Shown here piece after piece: positions 13,072-25,307 of a stretch of 64,000 nt of DNA; within the stretch, counting starts at the first letter, position 1; each line of letters starts with the position of its first letter. The notes under the pieces were generated by a model. That model ran no database searches. It saw nothing but the letters and a program-made list of their open reading frames with translations, and was not told the origin of the DNA. The stretch is from Colletes latitarsis. Its lineage: Eukaryota > Arthropoda > Insecta > Hymenoptera > Colletidae. The position numbers and the translations under genes were made by a program. The stretch is taken from NCBI RefSeq assembly GCF_051014445.1, contig NC_135136.1, forward strand, positions 41,302,001-41,366,000. Reading direction: 5' to 3'.

Positions 13072-16000
13072 GCCCGGATCATATTCTTAACGAGAGTGTT
13101 TTACGATCAGAAGACCCTTTATCTACGGCGGTGTTGTTGGCGTTATCCAAGACCAAACCGAAAGGGAGTCAGTGCGAAAAGGGGCGGCTGAGGGAAGGGG
13201 AAGAACGGAACGAGAGAACCCGAAGTGCCCGGGAAGGTGGCCGTGATGTATCTCGCACTTAGCCCTGCCACGCCACACCACGCCACGACGCGCCATAGTT
13301 GGTTAGGTTTTTTATGCGTTGTCACGATATCACGCGTGTTGTACCTATGGCGTGTATGTCGATCGTCCCGGGCGTTGTCCGTCCGGAGATCTCGCTCGTT
13401 TGTAATTGTCGCCGTTCGGTGTACGTTGCACGAGAACGACGCGATAGGAATGGCCCGAGTAGAGGACTCGCCCCGTGTTTGACAATGACCGTTCACGAGA
13501 AATAGGCTGACCCGATAACAAGAGTAACGCTTTACGAACAGCGTTTTGCATCCCATACCGTGTTTCTCTATTTCGCAACTCCGGAATCCGTCGGGCTTGT
13601 CGCGGATCCCCCCGGAGCCGGATCCGATTGAGTAGCCGGCTCGACTTTATTTCAATCGGATCGCATCGATCGCGCAACCCCTTTAACGCCGTTGACGGTT
13701 ATTTACATACGACGTACGCTTATATAGTCCGCGCGGCGAGGCCAAAGACGCCTCGAGAATAATAGTACACCGTGGATTTATAAGAAAGACGCGTCCCATA
13801 ATTTCCCGCGGCGTCAGCGAAAGAACTAACCCCCGAAGACCGATTCGCTGGAACTCGCTCGAAGACGAATTAGTCCGACGACGACTTAAATTCCTCGCCG
13901 CTCGGGGCTCCTTAAGGGGCCACGTACGCACCAGGGAAGCCCAAGACGGCTCGATGTTGCCAATTTTTTTACAATCGAACGATTAAATTCATAGAAACGG
14001 AACTTTTCTCATCCGCGGTTGCACCATTTAAGAGCAATTTCAAGGCTCGTTTCACCCCGGAAGACCACCGTCGCGATCTATACGAATTAATACGTCGCCT
14101 TTCGCGTCAGCGTCGCGTTATCTTTATGCGCGAACGAAAGCTTTCATCAACCCTTTCGGGCCCGCGACGCGGCTCCGGCCACTTATTCGAATGGGACGTT
14201 CGCTCGAAGCACGATACGATAAAGAGATAATTCAGTACACGTACGGGCGCATCGTTATTGCAATTATACGTAAATGAGACGATTACGTGTTCGGCCATAC
14301 AAAAGACGATCGGGAACGAAGCGGGTAGCCCGCGTTTTCTTCAGTATTCCACCTACCGCGCTACGCGCGTCTTTTTTTCCTCGTTAGCAGTTAACGTTTC
14401 CTTTTTCTTGACAAATATATATATCCGCGGGGCCCCCGCGAGCCGTCGGGGCTGTTCGCGTACCAGCCTCTGCCATAATTCCGACCGGATACGCTCGCTT
14501 CTTCTCTCCGTGCGCCGCGAGAGTCTAGAAGATTTGAATTTCTCTCCTCCTTTCGCAGGGGTAGCTTGCTGGGAGATCATTCACCCTGTACACGTGCACG
14601 CGGATAAGATCCCATGAATACGTACCTAACGTTGGCTGATTTGCATACGCGAGAGAAACCTATCGGTATATACGCGCGCCGCTTATGTACAGGGTGTCTC
14701 GAGAGCGTCCTCTCCTTCCTACGAGGCGACCGTCCCTGCGAATCGAGGCTGCATATCGATGATCCGACCCCACCAGGAAGTGCGCGACGCTACACGTACC
14801 CACGTGACTTATATCCTCCGTTCTCGCCAAAGTTGGGGGTCAACGTGGTCCTCCGGGCGCACCAAACGCACCACCCCTTCCAGCTGCCAATTAGTCTGCC
14901 GTTCCTGCAGGATTTCGTTCCAGTGGCCACCCATTTTGTAATTCCCCGCGTTTCGCGTTACCCTGAGCGTTGCGGAATAAAATCCATCTTCCGAAAGTAC
15001 CCACGGTTCGTTAACGCCCGCTGTAGGGTTATCCATAGCAGATCTACTGCCGCGAAACTCCATCGATCTTCCTCCAACATCGCGAAGCGTGATGTTTCGC
15101 GGCGTCGGTCACGCGAGCCATATCGTTAAGAGGCGAAACTTTGGAACGCACTGTAGGTTACGTACCTGCGTATACGTACCGTGTATACATATAAGTGTAC
15201 GTACTCCGAGAGTGGCCTACGTGCAAGCGGTGGACCGACAGGACATCGCTCATGGCGCTCCCTCCGTCCTAAAGCGCTATGTTACAGGGGGTTGGGGGCA
15301 CTTACTTCGTTCTCGTACTCTTGTACCTTCGTTATCCACTCCCCATTTATCCTTCACGTGATCCCCCGTGTACGTGTACGTACACCTTCCTTCTTCTTCT
15401 TCTGTGTAATCGGAGAACTGTGAGCACCATTACGATGGACCCGGTGAAAAGGCAGTCGAAGACGGCGTTCCTCCGTTCGTAGCAAAAACGTACTCCAACG
15501 ACGCGTCCAACAATTTCTAGTCTCGCGAAAACTTTACAACCTGTTGAACCCCCTAACTTTCACGTTTTTCTCGGAGCCCTCAACTTTTTAACGTCTTCGT
15601 CACGGCACGTCGATTAAAGTTAAGCAACTTTTAACGAACGGAAAAAGTTTCCGCAGGGTCGTAGGCAGTTTTTCCATTTCTCGTGCGTTCCTCGAGATCC
15701 TTTGGTTAGGTCAGCGTCGTACTATGGTTTTACAGCAGGACCCGGGGTACGACGGTAGCGAAAACACCGTCCCCGGTTATTTTCTAATGCCGCGTACCGC
15801 CGGTTAGTTTACGAGGCTATAAACTGACGTCACAATACCAGAAGCCGCCTTGCTCGGGGTTGCGCCGCTAACGCGAACGCCACCACTTTGGATAATGGAT
15901 TCATATGGCCCATAAAATTAAAGGATACGACAAATTTACCGCCATATTTCATCCGAGGCCAGTTTCGGGACTTTGCGCGTGCCTAACGCCCGAAATCGAT

Positions 16001-16887
16001 CCGCTGAACCGATGATGGATTCGCTCAGAGACGTATGCAAATTCCTCCTGGTATGCAATTTCTACTAGTATCTTGGGAACTAAGAAATATTTCCTAATTT
16101 TTTAAGATAACTCATTCTTGGGTGGATGAATCGTAAGGAAAGCAATCGTAATGAGCTAGCATAAAGCTGTTAAAAAGTAGGAATAATAGAATGTTGCATT
16201 AGCTGGCAGCTGGTCGGATTAATAAAACGTCACCGGGGGTAAATTTGGCCGTCGATACTCTGCCAAAGACATCCGGCACATCGCGTAGTCAGGTGCAGCG
16301 CATAAAGTATCGCGGGGCAATTTTGCGTACGCAATTGGGATAGCGTTGTTCCTGCCAGGGGTTTGATCTACGACGATAATAAGACGTCGAGGCAGCGAGG
16401 ATTAGAACAGAGTTGCCGCGTGCCTTATTAAGACTTAAATTGGAGGAAGGGAATAGAGAGCGTTAACGTAACGGGTCCGAGAGAAAGAGAGAATACGCCC
16501 GGCAGGGATGGTGGTGCATCCAGGCATTATGGCCGCCGCTCCTTGAGTTTGGAGGGTCCGGGATGAACGGCTGGCAAAGATAAGGAAAGCTGGAGAGAGG
16601 GGGTTCGCTGGAGGCTGGGGGATTTGGGGGTCGAGGACATCCATCTTCCCCCTCCAACCCCTTGGTCCCCCTTACACGTCCCTCCCTATCTTCCATGCTC
16701 TGGCCCGTTGCATCCTACAGGGTTCACCGTACCGACATACATCTCCTCTCGAGGGGAAACCCCTCTTCGTCTTGTCCTTTGCTTAAGTTAACTTTACACT
16801 CCTTCTTTCTCCCTCCGTTCCTTTTTCCTTCGGGCTTCCTTCTCCCGTTCCCAGTCTGCTCGCGTGTGTTTCTATCTTCGTGTAACC
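13072..16887. other. Gene-free region
   Basis: No supported gene. A TACAGGGTG motif lies at about 14690-14698; the same motif occurs near 20513 and 30099 and may be the edge of a short dispersed insect repeat. A plus-strand frame of 171 codons (14614-15129) and a minus-strand frame of 84 codons (14809-15063) overlap, and neither is recognised. The stretch 15870-16440 is ordinary AT-moderate DNA with a GCCATATT at 15941-15948. Confidence 0.55.
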
Positions 16888-16933
16888 GTGTGTGCGTGTG
16901 CGTGTGCGTGTTCCGAGCCGAGCCGAGCCGAGA
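16888..16933 (+). repeat. Compound microsatellite (GTGTGC)n then (GAGCC)n
   Basis: A GTGTGCGTGTGC-type run at 16888-16910 is followed directly by three GAGCC units to about 16933. Both are short simple repeats. The alternating purine-pyrimidine first part is of the type that can adopt Z-DNA. Confidence 0.88.
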
Positions 16934-19887
16934 CGACCGTCAGAGGCGAGCCACGAAACGAGCATCGCCGAAGAAAACACAAACTTAATCCTACGCGTGA
17001 TTCATCTGGGCCGCCATAGATCTGGATTATCTCCCGTCATCTGCATATTTACGAGTATCTGCTTTGTCCTGATTGTGCGTGGCCCCACGCGCTCCTACTC
17101 CAGCGTAGGAAGTAACACCGCGAGCGAGATAAACTTATCCGTCGTCTCTCTGCAGCCTTTTCCTTTATTTCGAAATTCGACTTGTCGCGAAATCTCCGCG
17201 CGCCCGTCGAGATTCCTCTTCCAAGATCCCCATCTAGCCTTTCCGTTGGGTCATCGTTCTTCCGGCGGCCATGAGTCACTCGACTCCTCCACTGATAATC
17301 CTCGGTTCGTGTTCTTCCAGAGTATTTTTCGTCCCTGTGCTCGCTTTCCCATTTAGAGTCTGCATTCGCTCTTACTCATCCAGCTGGAGACCTGAGGTCA
17401 TCCTCTGGCCACTAAATACTCCAATATACGCGCCCCTCCAAAAACCACCATGACTCGAACCGTAGTTGTCGAGTCGATAGCAGTTGGAGCACAGTGCTGA
17501 ATTTACCCTTTATCAATCTGCCCATAACGTAGTTAAAAAGTAAACAGAGCCAAATACTTTTTGGAATTCTAGTAGTGTTGATGCTATGATGCTAGGTTAG
17601 ATACGAAACCATGCTGTTCCGTTGATAATAATGTTTCTGATTAACGATGATGGTTCACCAGCTCTGATGCCATCGATTATTTTTAGCACATAGATTTCGA
17701 ATAGTGCTTCTTCCACCGAGAGATTTATCAGGAGTAAATGATATATTGGGACAACGTCTTAATATCGTGTTAGAGCTTTTTGGAGTACTGCGGGTGCTGT
17801 GATATTTTCGGGGGAAGTCGCGTGTTTGGCGCTACAAACATAGAAACGCGAACAGTTATAAAATTTCCTGGTTCCTCGTAACTCCGACGGTAACCGTAAT
17901 CGTACTTTGCAAACGGTCGCTTCAATTTCCGTCATTACGGCTGAATAACGCCTCGTTAAGCGCGCTACAAACATTCGCGGCATTAACGACGCATAAATAA
18001 CCGCGGCGCGAAGTGAACGCGCGGATTTAACTCATACTTCGGACCACCGACAATAAGCCGATAACGGGGCGACGCATATTCGGAACAGCATCGGGGATGT
18101 AAATTCCTGATGTTCGTTCCCCACCGGATTGGCCTGCGTTTGACAAACAGTATTAGCTTTAATCGTCGCCGGACTCTCGAATTTCATTTACCAGTCCAGC
18201 TTCCTTCGATGATTCGCAGAAAAACGATTATAAAAATAGAGAAACTACCACGTAACCTGCCCCTAATTACGCATGGACTGCAAAATGTATCGATATCGTA
18301 AGAATGGGCTCATGCTTATTAGGTGTTCGCGCAAATTTCGAAACGAGGAGCTCCGCGAACGATTGTAAACTGTGGACCAGTTTTTTGGAAAATTATTCCC
18401 CGGTGGACGGCGTGTTATTTGCCCGGCAGAAACAAGATGAAATAACACGAATCGAAAGACGTGATTTAGAGACGTTTCGCGTGGAAGAAACGCGAGGTTG
18501 GCTCACCAGATCTGAAAATTAGAAGGATCGACCAACTATATAATCTTCACAGTTTCACCGAGGAACAATTTTCTGTTGATTTTTGTTTTGTAATTGATAC
18601 GAGTTGCATGCGTTTCCTTTACTGTCAGCGACGGGGTTTACTTTTTGTTTGCTTTAATTAGGCTTCCCGCGCGATTATGGAGGCAATGTTTCGATCGCGA
18701 CTCGAGCAGCAATCGTCTTTGCGTGTCGAAGGATAAACGGTGCGATTGAAAATGAAATTCTTTCTCTGCCTTTGCTCGCCCCTCCCCGGTTCCTCGTGGC
18801 GCGATGATGGTCTTTGATTAATCCGCGATCGGTCTCGCCGAGTTGTTCGCCGATCGACGATCGCCGATCTGCAAATTACCTACTCACCGCGTAATAGCGA
18901 CGACGTGCTTCGAACCCCCGACTCCAGCGTCTCTTTGCTCTATCCTTCGCCACTTTGCCTCTTGGGCTGCTAAGTGCCGCTTCATCCTTTTCTCTCCTCG
19001 ATTTTCTGCCTCTTTTTCTCCCTCGAGCGGCCTTCATTTTCTTAATATCTCGGCCACTGCAGAAAAACGCGATCCGATACCTTCCTCGACGTCCAGTTAA
19101 CGTTTAATAACACGGCGGTCGGACCGATTTTCCATCGTCTCGTGTTTACAGCGGGTTCTTTCTTCCATTTTCAGGGGCGAGGCCGAACCACGGGCCTGTC
19201 GCGTGATCCTCTCTCGCACGAAAGTGTCTTTCGATGTAGCAAAAATGGTAAAACGCTGGCCCCCATCGTCCCTGCCAATGGATCGCCTCGCCCTCCGGGT
19301 CTGTAATTTAAGAAAGAAGACCGCGAACTTTGAAATTAACTTTACTTGGAAGGGACCAAAGCCCTTAGAGTTAGCGACGTACTCTTTGAAATCAAACTTC
19401 ACCATCGCAGAATTGCTCGGTGATTCGTGTCGTTTGTCCTTCAACAAAATTCAGAAACAGGCAAGTTCACCATTCAGTAACGATTCATAAATGAAACTTG
19501 CAGTTCCCAGTTTCAGAAATGCGCTTGATTTGGTTCTAAATTCCTATGCTGGAATAAGCAACCTATAATCTATCTGACGACGCCAAGATTATGAATAGAT
19601 TGGATCTGAAATCGAAAGGTCTTTGGACCGTGGACGTTAGCAGCGGTTTTCGAATCGTGGATCGTTTCATCGCGTATTCATCGAACGATTCATGAACGTA
19701 GCCTGCGGTTCATCGTCTAACTAAATATACGAAAGGTATGAATGTCAAGTTATTGGCATTTTGAAATTCAGAAACGACGTGGAAGAAATTCTCCCAAGGT
19801 AGTTCTTGCGAGTGGAAATTCTTACGTAAAGCTTCCCACAACTTACGAATACAACAATGCTTGACCCCTTCGCGATAAAGAAAAGGG
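16934..19887. other. Gene-free region
   Basis: No supported gene. Overlapping open frames at 16892-17356 (plus) and 19097-19447 with 19203-19490 (minus and plus) are unrecognised. The remainder has frequent stops in all frames and no repeats that I could see. Confidence 0.55.
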
Positions 19888-19931
19888 CTCCGATGCTCCT
19901 CCGGTCAAGTTCTTCTTAGGAGCACCCGGAG
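19888..19931 (+). repeat. 12-bp imperfect hairpin
   Basis: CTCCG (19888-19892) pairs with CGGAG (19927-19931), and TGCTCCT (19894-19900) pairs with AGGAGCA (19918-19924). This gives 12 base pairs with a small internal loop (A against CC) and a 17-base terminal loop. The stem is too short for a typical animal pre-miRNA, so a DNA cruciform or a structured RNA piece is more likely than a microRNA. The motif GATGCTCC occurs again about 100 bases downstream. Confidence 0.6.
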
Positions 19932-21270
19932 ATCTATTCTTTATGGAGATTACGTGATAGAGATACGATCGGAGCGTATTTCCTTTGCGATGCTCCAATG
20001 TTACCGAGAAGTGGTTGATTTAGGTCGCAAGAAGTTACGGTTTCTTTCTCGGTGCCTGCCGAATGTAGCCACGATGTTGGATGGTTCTCGGTGCACCGAG
20101 GTTATGTAACATTTTATGGTACGAGCTCGAACGAAATGGCGCTCGGAATCTCGGTTTTAAATCTCCGTTCGGCGAACGGAACGAAAGACTTTGCGTTTCG
20201 TTTCGCGAATTCGTTGAAAAATAATCGCCGCCCAATTAACGCGGCTCGATCGATGCTTTCGCATTCGATTCCTAGGGAATAATACTGTAAAAATACTATT
20301 TTTTAATCCTAGTAGAACTGCGCAAATTATAGTGGATCATTCGTCAAACCGTGTTGTTATTTTCCAGTTGGTTTTCTACCTGCAATGGATGCAGTTTAGT
20401 CAACATTCGGAAGCCATACCATTTTATCACGGCCATTCAAACCCCATTGGCCGTGCAGTAGAGATACCGCACATATCTATATACATGTCTAGTCTCCATT
20501 CTACATATATACAGGGTGGACCTAGCGAAACGTTCCACCGTTGTTCGAGCGAAGAAATAAAATTCGATTTAACGCGTCGTTGCTGTTTTTAAAAAAACAG
20601 CGTGGCACGATTGCTGGCAAAGACGAATCTAATCTACGTAGGAACCTTCGGTATTATAATAAAATCGCGTTACTATCTCGAGAAATCGAAAATCGTTTCC
20701 AGAGACTCGGCGTTTCGGCGTTATTTTCGTAATTACAATACTTCCCTTGAGTTCGACGATAAGTTTTTAAACCACAACCCACGAATTAGATATTCAGAAG
20801 AGCACCGGCGCATTAAATATTCGCTCAAAGTGAAATATAAACACGTATAACAAGGTTTAATCGTTCGTAACGTCGATTTATCCTCGAATTTGACATCGTA
20901 GAGACGAAAATTCATATAATTAACGACTGCAAATCAGCACGCTGGCCGAGTGGTTTAGCAAAATGGTTTCCAGATAAACATTATGCCAGCGAAGAGGCTT
21001 CCGTTGGATTTCGATCGCATAAGGATAACGAACACCTGTTTCGATATCGATAACAAAATTATATACATACCACCTTATTATAACACCATGTCGGTGATAT
21101 TATCTTCTTTATGCGCCTTTGTACGGTGAAAGCTTGAATTCCACAGTGGTTATTGGAAATCGATTACGCGCTACGATAAATTATTATTAACTGCGTCATA
21201 TCGAACGTAATAAATTCACCATACCGTGTCTTTAACAATTTTTTCCGTTTTCGTTTCGTTATTTTTATAT
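19932..21270. other. Gene-free, AT-rich flank of the candidate broken gene
   Basis: No gene is supported. A TACAGGGTG motif lies near 20513 and a tRNA-like A-box TGGCCGAGTGG at 20943-20953, which I rejected as a tRNA gene. The sequence just below 21270 would be the 3' flank of the minus-strand candidate gene. It is AT-rich, but I found no clean AATAAA signal there on the minus strand. Confidence 0.5.
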
Positions 21271-21851
21271 TTAAGCCGCGTACATCTCTCGTTGTACGCG
21301 TGGCGGCCATTTAACAACCATGCATTTTAGGCACTTCGAAATCGTGCTCACCATTTTACTAAATTGCTCCGGAGATTTTTTAAAACGTGTCTGATAATGT
21401 TCAGCGAGGACAACTAAATTGAATAATTGGGCATCTTCGTTGGAAATTTTATCTGCAAACTTTGTTTCCACGTTTCGCAAAGCGGATCGTTGTTCGTCAA
21501 AATCGTAGAAACCTGACTCCGACAGTAATATCGATGATCCGGTGTTAACGAATTTAAGTTGGGGCAGGAATCCCAGCAGGGGCGGATCGTTTCGCTGAAA
21601 AATGGACCCAAGTTACCACGGATAGCGATATGAAATTTCACATTCGCGGGAACGATATTCACCTTCGCGGAGGATTTTGCTTGATCAGCAAAGTATTCCG
21701 GCGATCGACCGTCCGTAGAAACCGTCATAACAATAGAACGTAACGTTTCGAAGTAGCACTTTCCGTGATCAAATCCATATCTCATCGGACCACGCAAAAC
21801 AACTAAATAGAAAATATCGAACCGTACTTTTTTTCTATTCGCGGGATCCAT
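21271..21851 (-). pseudogene. Candidate small gene or pseudogene, one frameshift, family unknown
   Basis: The frame starts at an ATG at 21851 with an in-frame stop upstream and runs open through 21603. Near the A5 run 21598-21602 (T5 on the coding strand) the plausible reading moves by one base into a second frame, which stays open to a TAA at 21271. Total length would be about 193 residues in a single exon. The composition is unlike the other open frames: Asp, Glu, Lys, Phe, Leu and Val are well represented and the Arg/Ser/Pro bias is weak. The N-terminal part has a basic stretch (RKKVRF) then a hydrophobic stretch (IFYLVVL). The C-terminal part is helix-like with two Cys (KCLKC) and ends REMYAA. 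I do not recognise the family. It could be a decayed retrocopy, a lineage-restricted gene with an indel or base-calling error in the homopolymer, or chance. Frames of 145 codons are not rare in this window. Confidence 0.35.
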
Positions 21852-23734
21852 CGTACGGATTGAACCGCTGCGTCTGCATCCGTCGGATAGGTTCTGCTCG
21901 AGTTCTCAGCGAATCGATACGAGGGGGCACCGAAAATATTCGGAAATCGCTAACTGGGAACGATAATGGACACGACGATATTATTTTCGACTATTTATTG
22001 GATCATCGAAACGTTCGGTTCGCTCGAAACCAGCACGCGCGAGGCCGTCCATTGCATTTCGCGCTATCGATCTTCCTGTTTCCCATTCAAGCGTCCGAAA
22101 GAAACCCCGATTGCTATGCAGAATTGCGGGCAATATCTCCGATCACGGTCACGTCGTTGCTATTCGGTGTACATTAAATACTGGCTCGAGATAATGAGTA
22201 CACCTGCGTGCATATCTTCATCTCGAAACCAGCGCGGCCATTCAATAGCGACGCTATTAATCTGTGGGGTATCAAGATCTAACATCGAGGAGGACTTCTG
22301 AAACGTTCAACGCTGCGAATCTCGAACGGAGAGCACTTTCGATCCGCCGACGCGTCCAGAACCTACGTCCACAAAAATATCCGAAGCATTTCGAGCATAA
22401 AGCATGATTCAGGATCGCCGCTGCGATTCATTTTATTTTTCTAGCCGAATATTCTGCGCGTCGAGATCCCCGTTCGTCGTGCCGGCGCGCACTTGTAAAT
22501 AAGCGACGAAATATTTCAACGTCTACTCGAAATTTACCAACCCTTTCGTTCCAGTATTCCAGTTCCCTCCTGGCGATTATTTTATCACGAACGGAACGTC
22601 TAAACGCGGTTATGAAGACGTCATTTGAATTTCGATTACGTCTGTATTCGTCAGAATCTGTTTGGTTGACTCGTTACATAACTACCAGAATAATATTAGT
22701 AATATAGAAGTGGCTGATGGAGAAGCTTTAGCACCAGCCATGATGGTAATGGGGGCTTGGCGGGAGTAGGGTCGACCATTCAAGGCCGACCTGTTGGCCG
22801 CTTAAGGGGCCCAAAGTGGGACCTCTGCGTGGAGGGGGCCCCACTCGCCCCTTTCCCTCCTCTTTTCATCCGCAACAAACGCTCCGGAGCCGCGTCGCAG
22901 ACCCTAGGAACTCGTTCTTCGAAATTTTTATCAAAAATCGAACCGTGGGAACGAACAGCACGCAAATGGGAAATCAAATTTTGTCAAAGCGTATTTCGAG
23001 AGATTTGAATTGAACACAGGTCGTAAAGTCCAGCGAAAAAATCCTTAATTGTTGGTTGCCTATCGACGCGGTCCGTATCCTGTTGCTTCGTCGTTTAGGC
23101 GGCGTTCGCGCGTGGAAATTCAAAGGTGGGATTTAACAACGGGGAAATTAGTAATTTCGCGTTGTCGTCGAATCGGGGGAATCCCCGTCCGCGACGTAAG
23201 AAATGCAATTTTGGCGTCGAATCCCCCGGTTTGGCGCAGATGTTCCGCAGAATCCCGGGTTGCACGATCGTCCCCGGGAGTACAACGACTGCGGTTTACG
23301 AAATAGTGCAGGATCATAAGGAGAATTAGGCGTCTGAAGTTGCAAGGCACGTAGCTACGTAACGACGTCTTGAAAGGTTCGTGATTTTACCCGAACCGCC
23401 GAAACGGTCTCTGAAAGTATTGTCGGGACGAAAAACGAATCTCCGCTTTGCATTAATACCGTCCGAGCTTGAAATTCCGATATCGTTTTCACTTTCTCCC
23501 TCCCCGTAACACCTATCTATCCATCTATCTAATGTCCTATTATTCGCCGCGCCCTTCGCCGGCAGAGAAACCGATACGACCAGGGGAAAGAAAAATGCCA
23601 CGGTTAAAACTTTTCGAAATTCGCGCTTGCTAATCTAACTTCGTGATTAAACGTTGGAGCACCGCGCCAAGAAGATAACGAAACCGTGGAATGTTAGGCG
23701 AGTTTTACCGCGTTTTCCGATTTTAATTAAAGGT
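21852..23734. other. Gene-free region
   Basis: No supported gene. Plus-strand frames at 21860-22177 and 21966-22301 overlap in different phases and are unrecognised. This would be the upstream flank of the minus-strand candidate gene, and no promoter motif could be assigned. A tetranucleotide run (CTAT)n of about four units lies near 23513-23530. Confidence 0.5.
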
Positions 23735-25203
23735 GGACTTTCCGTAGAATTATAGTTGGACGACGGAAATGTCTTGCATAGCAATCTAAGTGACTTTCTG
23801 ATTCACGTGTCAATTATTGGAACCTCTCACAGGTTCTCCATGAATGTTACTTTGTTAGAAGAGGCCAAAAATGGTACTTTTTTAATATTTTTCTTTTTCG
23901 TTTTAATGCACTTTCTGTAGAATTATAGTTGGACGACGGAAATGTCTTTTTGATTCACGTGTCAATTATTGGAACCTCTCACAGGTTCTCCATGAATGTT
24001 ACTTTATTAGAAGAGGCCAAAAATGGTACTTTTTTAATATATTTCTATTTCGTTTGAATGGACTTTCTGTAGAATTATAGTTGGACGACGGAAATGTCTT
24101 TTTGATTCACGTGTCAATTATTGGAACCTCTCACAGGTTCTCCATGAATGTTACTTTGTTAGAAGAGGCCAAAAATGGTACTTTTTTAATATTTTTCTTT
24201 TTCGTTTTAATGGACTTTCCGTAGAATTATAGTTGGACGACGGAAATGTCTTGCATAGCAATCTAAGTGACTTTCTGATTCACGTGTCAATTATCGAAAC
24301 CTCTCACAGGTTCTCCATGAATGTTACTTTGTTAGAAGAGGCCAAAAATGGTACTTTTTTAATATTTTTCTTTTTCGTTTTAATGGACTTTCTGTAGAAT
24401 TATAGTTGGACGACGGAAATGTCTTTCTGATTCGCGTGTCAATTATTGGAACCTCTCACAGGTTCTCCATGAATGTTACTTTGTTAGAAGAGTTGAAAAA
24501 TGGTACCTTTTTAATATATTTCTTTTTCGTTTTAATGGACTGTCTGTAGAATTATAGTTGGACGACGGAAATGTCTTGCACAGCAATTTAAGTGACTTTC
24601 TGATTCGCGTGTCGATTATCGAAACCTCTCACAGGTTCTCCATGAATGTTACTTTGTTAGAAGAGGTCGAAAATGGTACTTTTTTAATATATTTCTATTT
24701 CGTTTGAATGGACTGTCTGTAGAATTATAGCTGGACGATGGAAATGTCTTGCATAGCAATTTAAGTGACTTTCTGATTCGCGTGTCAATTATCGAAACCT
24801 CTCACAGGTTCTCCATGAATGTTACTTTGTTAGAAGAGGTCGAAAATGGTACTTTTTTAATATATTTCTTTTTCGTTTGAATGAACTGTCTGTAGAATTA
24901 TAGTTGGACGACGGAAATGTCTTGCATAGCAATCTAAGTGACTTTCTGATTCACGTGTCGATTATCGAAACCTCTCACAGGTTCTCTATGAATGTTACTT
25001 TGTTAGAAGAGTACAAAAATGGTACTTTTTTAATATATTTCTTTTTCGTTTTAATGGACTGTCTGTAGAATTATAGTTGCACGACGGAAATGTCTTGCAT
25101 AGCAATTTAAGTGACTTTCTGATTCGCGTGTCGATTATTGGAACCCCTCACAGGTTCTCCATGAATACTTTTTTAATATTTTTCTTTTCCGTTTGAATGG
25201 ACC
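23735..25203 (+). repeat. Satellite-like tandem array, nine units of 173 or 152 bp
   Basis: The anchor TATAGTTGGACGACGG (one or two substitutions in some copies) recurs at 23751, 23924, 24076, 24228, 24401, 24553, 24726, 24899 and 25072. The spacings are 173, 152, 152, 173, 152, 173, 173 and 173. The two length classes differ by one 21-bp block (GCATAGCAATCTAAGTGACTT in copy 1), flanked by CTT direct repeats. Copies 1-5 carry GACTTTC or its equivalent before the anchor, while copies 6-9 carry GACTGTC or its equivalent, so there are two sub-families. Each unit contains an inverted repeat GAACCT/AGGTTC around CTCAC, degraded in some copies. Copies 1 and 4 also have TTTCCGT/ACGGAAA. The last copy lacks about 30 bp. 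No open frame is conserved. Nine copies is small for a centromeric satellite, so a local minisatellite or an outlying fragment of a larger family are both possible. Confidence 0.96.
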
Positions 25204-25246
25204 AAGGTACCATGGCATACAGCCAAAAGTGAAACTTGCACTACGG

Positions 25247-25307
25247 TTAATACTTCAATTAGAAGTTAAAGACTTCATTTTGGAGGCACCGTGCATTGAA
25301 GGGTTAA
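25247..25307. mobile_element. Possible piggyBac-like MITE remnant
   Basis: TTAATACTTCAAT at the left and, read on the minus strand, TTAACCCTTCAAT at the right are similar inverted ends bounded by TTAA, the piggyBac target site. The enclosed length is only 61 bp, so at most this is an internally deleted remnant. The right end (AAGGGTTAA) resembles other ends in this window near 31583 and 32801. TTAA is frequent, so chance is possible. Confidence 0.3.

Noticed and set aside
20936..21024. tRNA-Leu/Ser-like sequence with perfect A-box TGGCCGAGTGG and a weak B-box TTTCGATCG at normal distance
   Set aside because: The acceptor arm does not pair (AGCACGC has no GCGTGCT partner), the T-stem does not pair, and no anticodon stem is evident. 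At most it is a tRNA-derived relic.
23735..25203. CRISPR-like array
   Set aside because: Units are contiguous 152/173-bp tandem repeats without unique spacers, in eukaryotic-type DNA.
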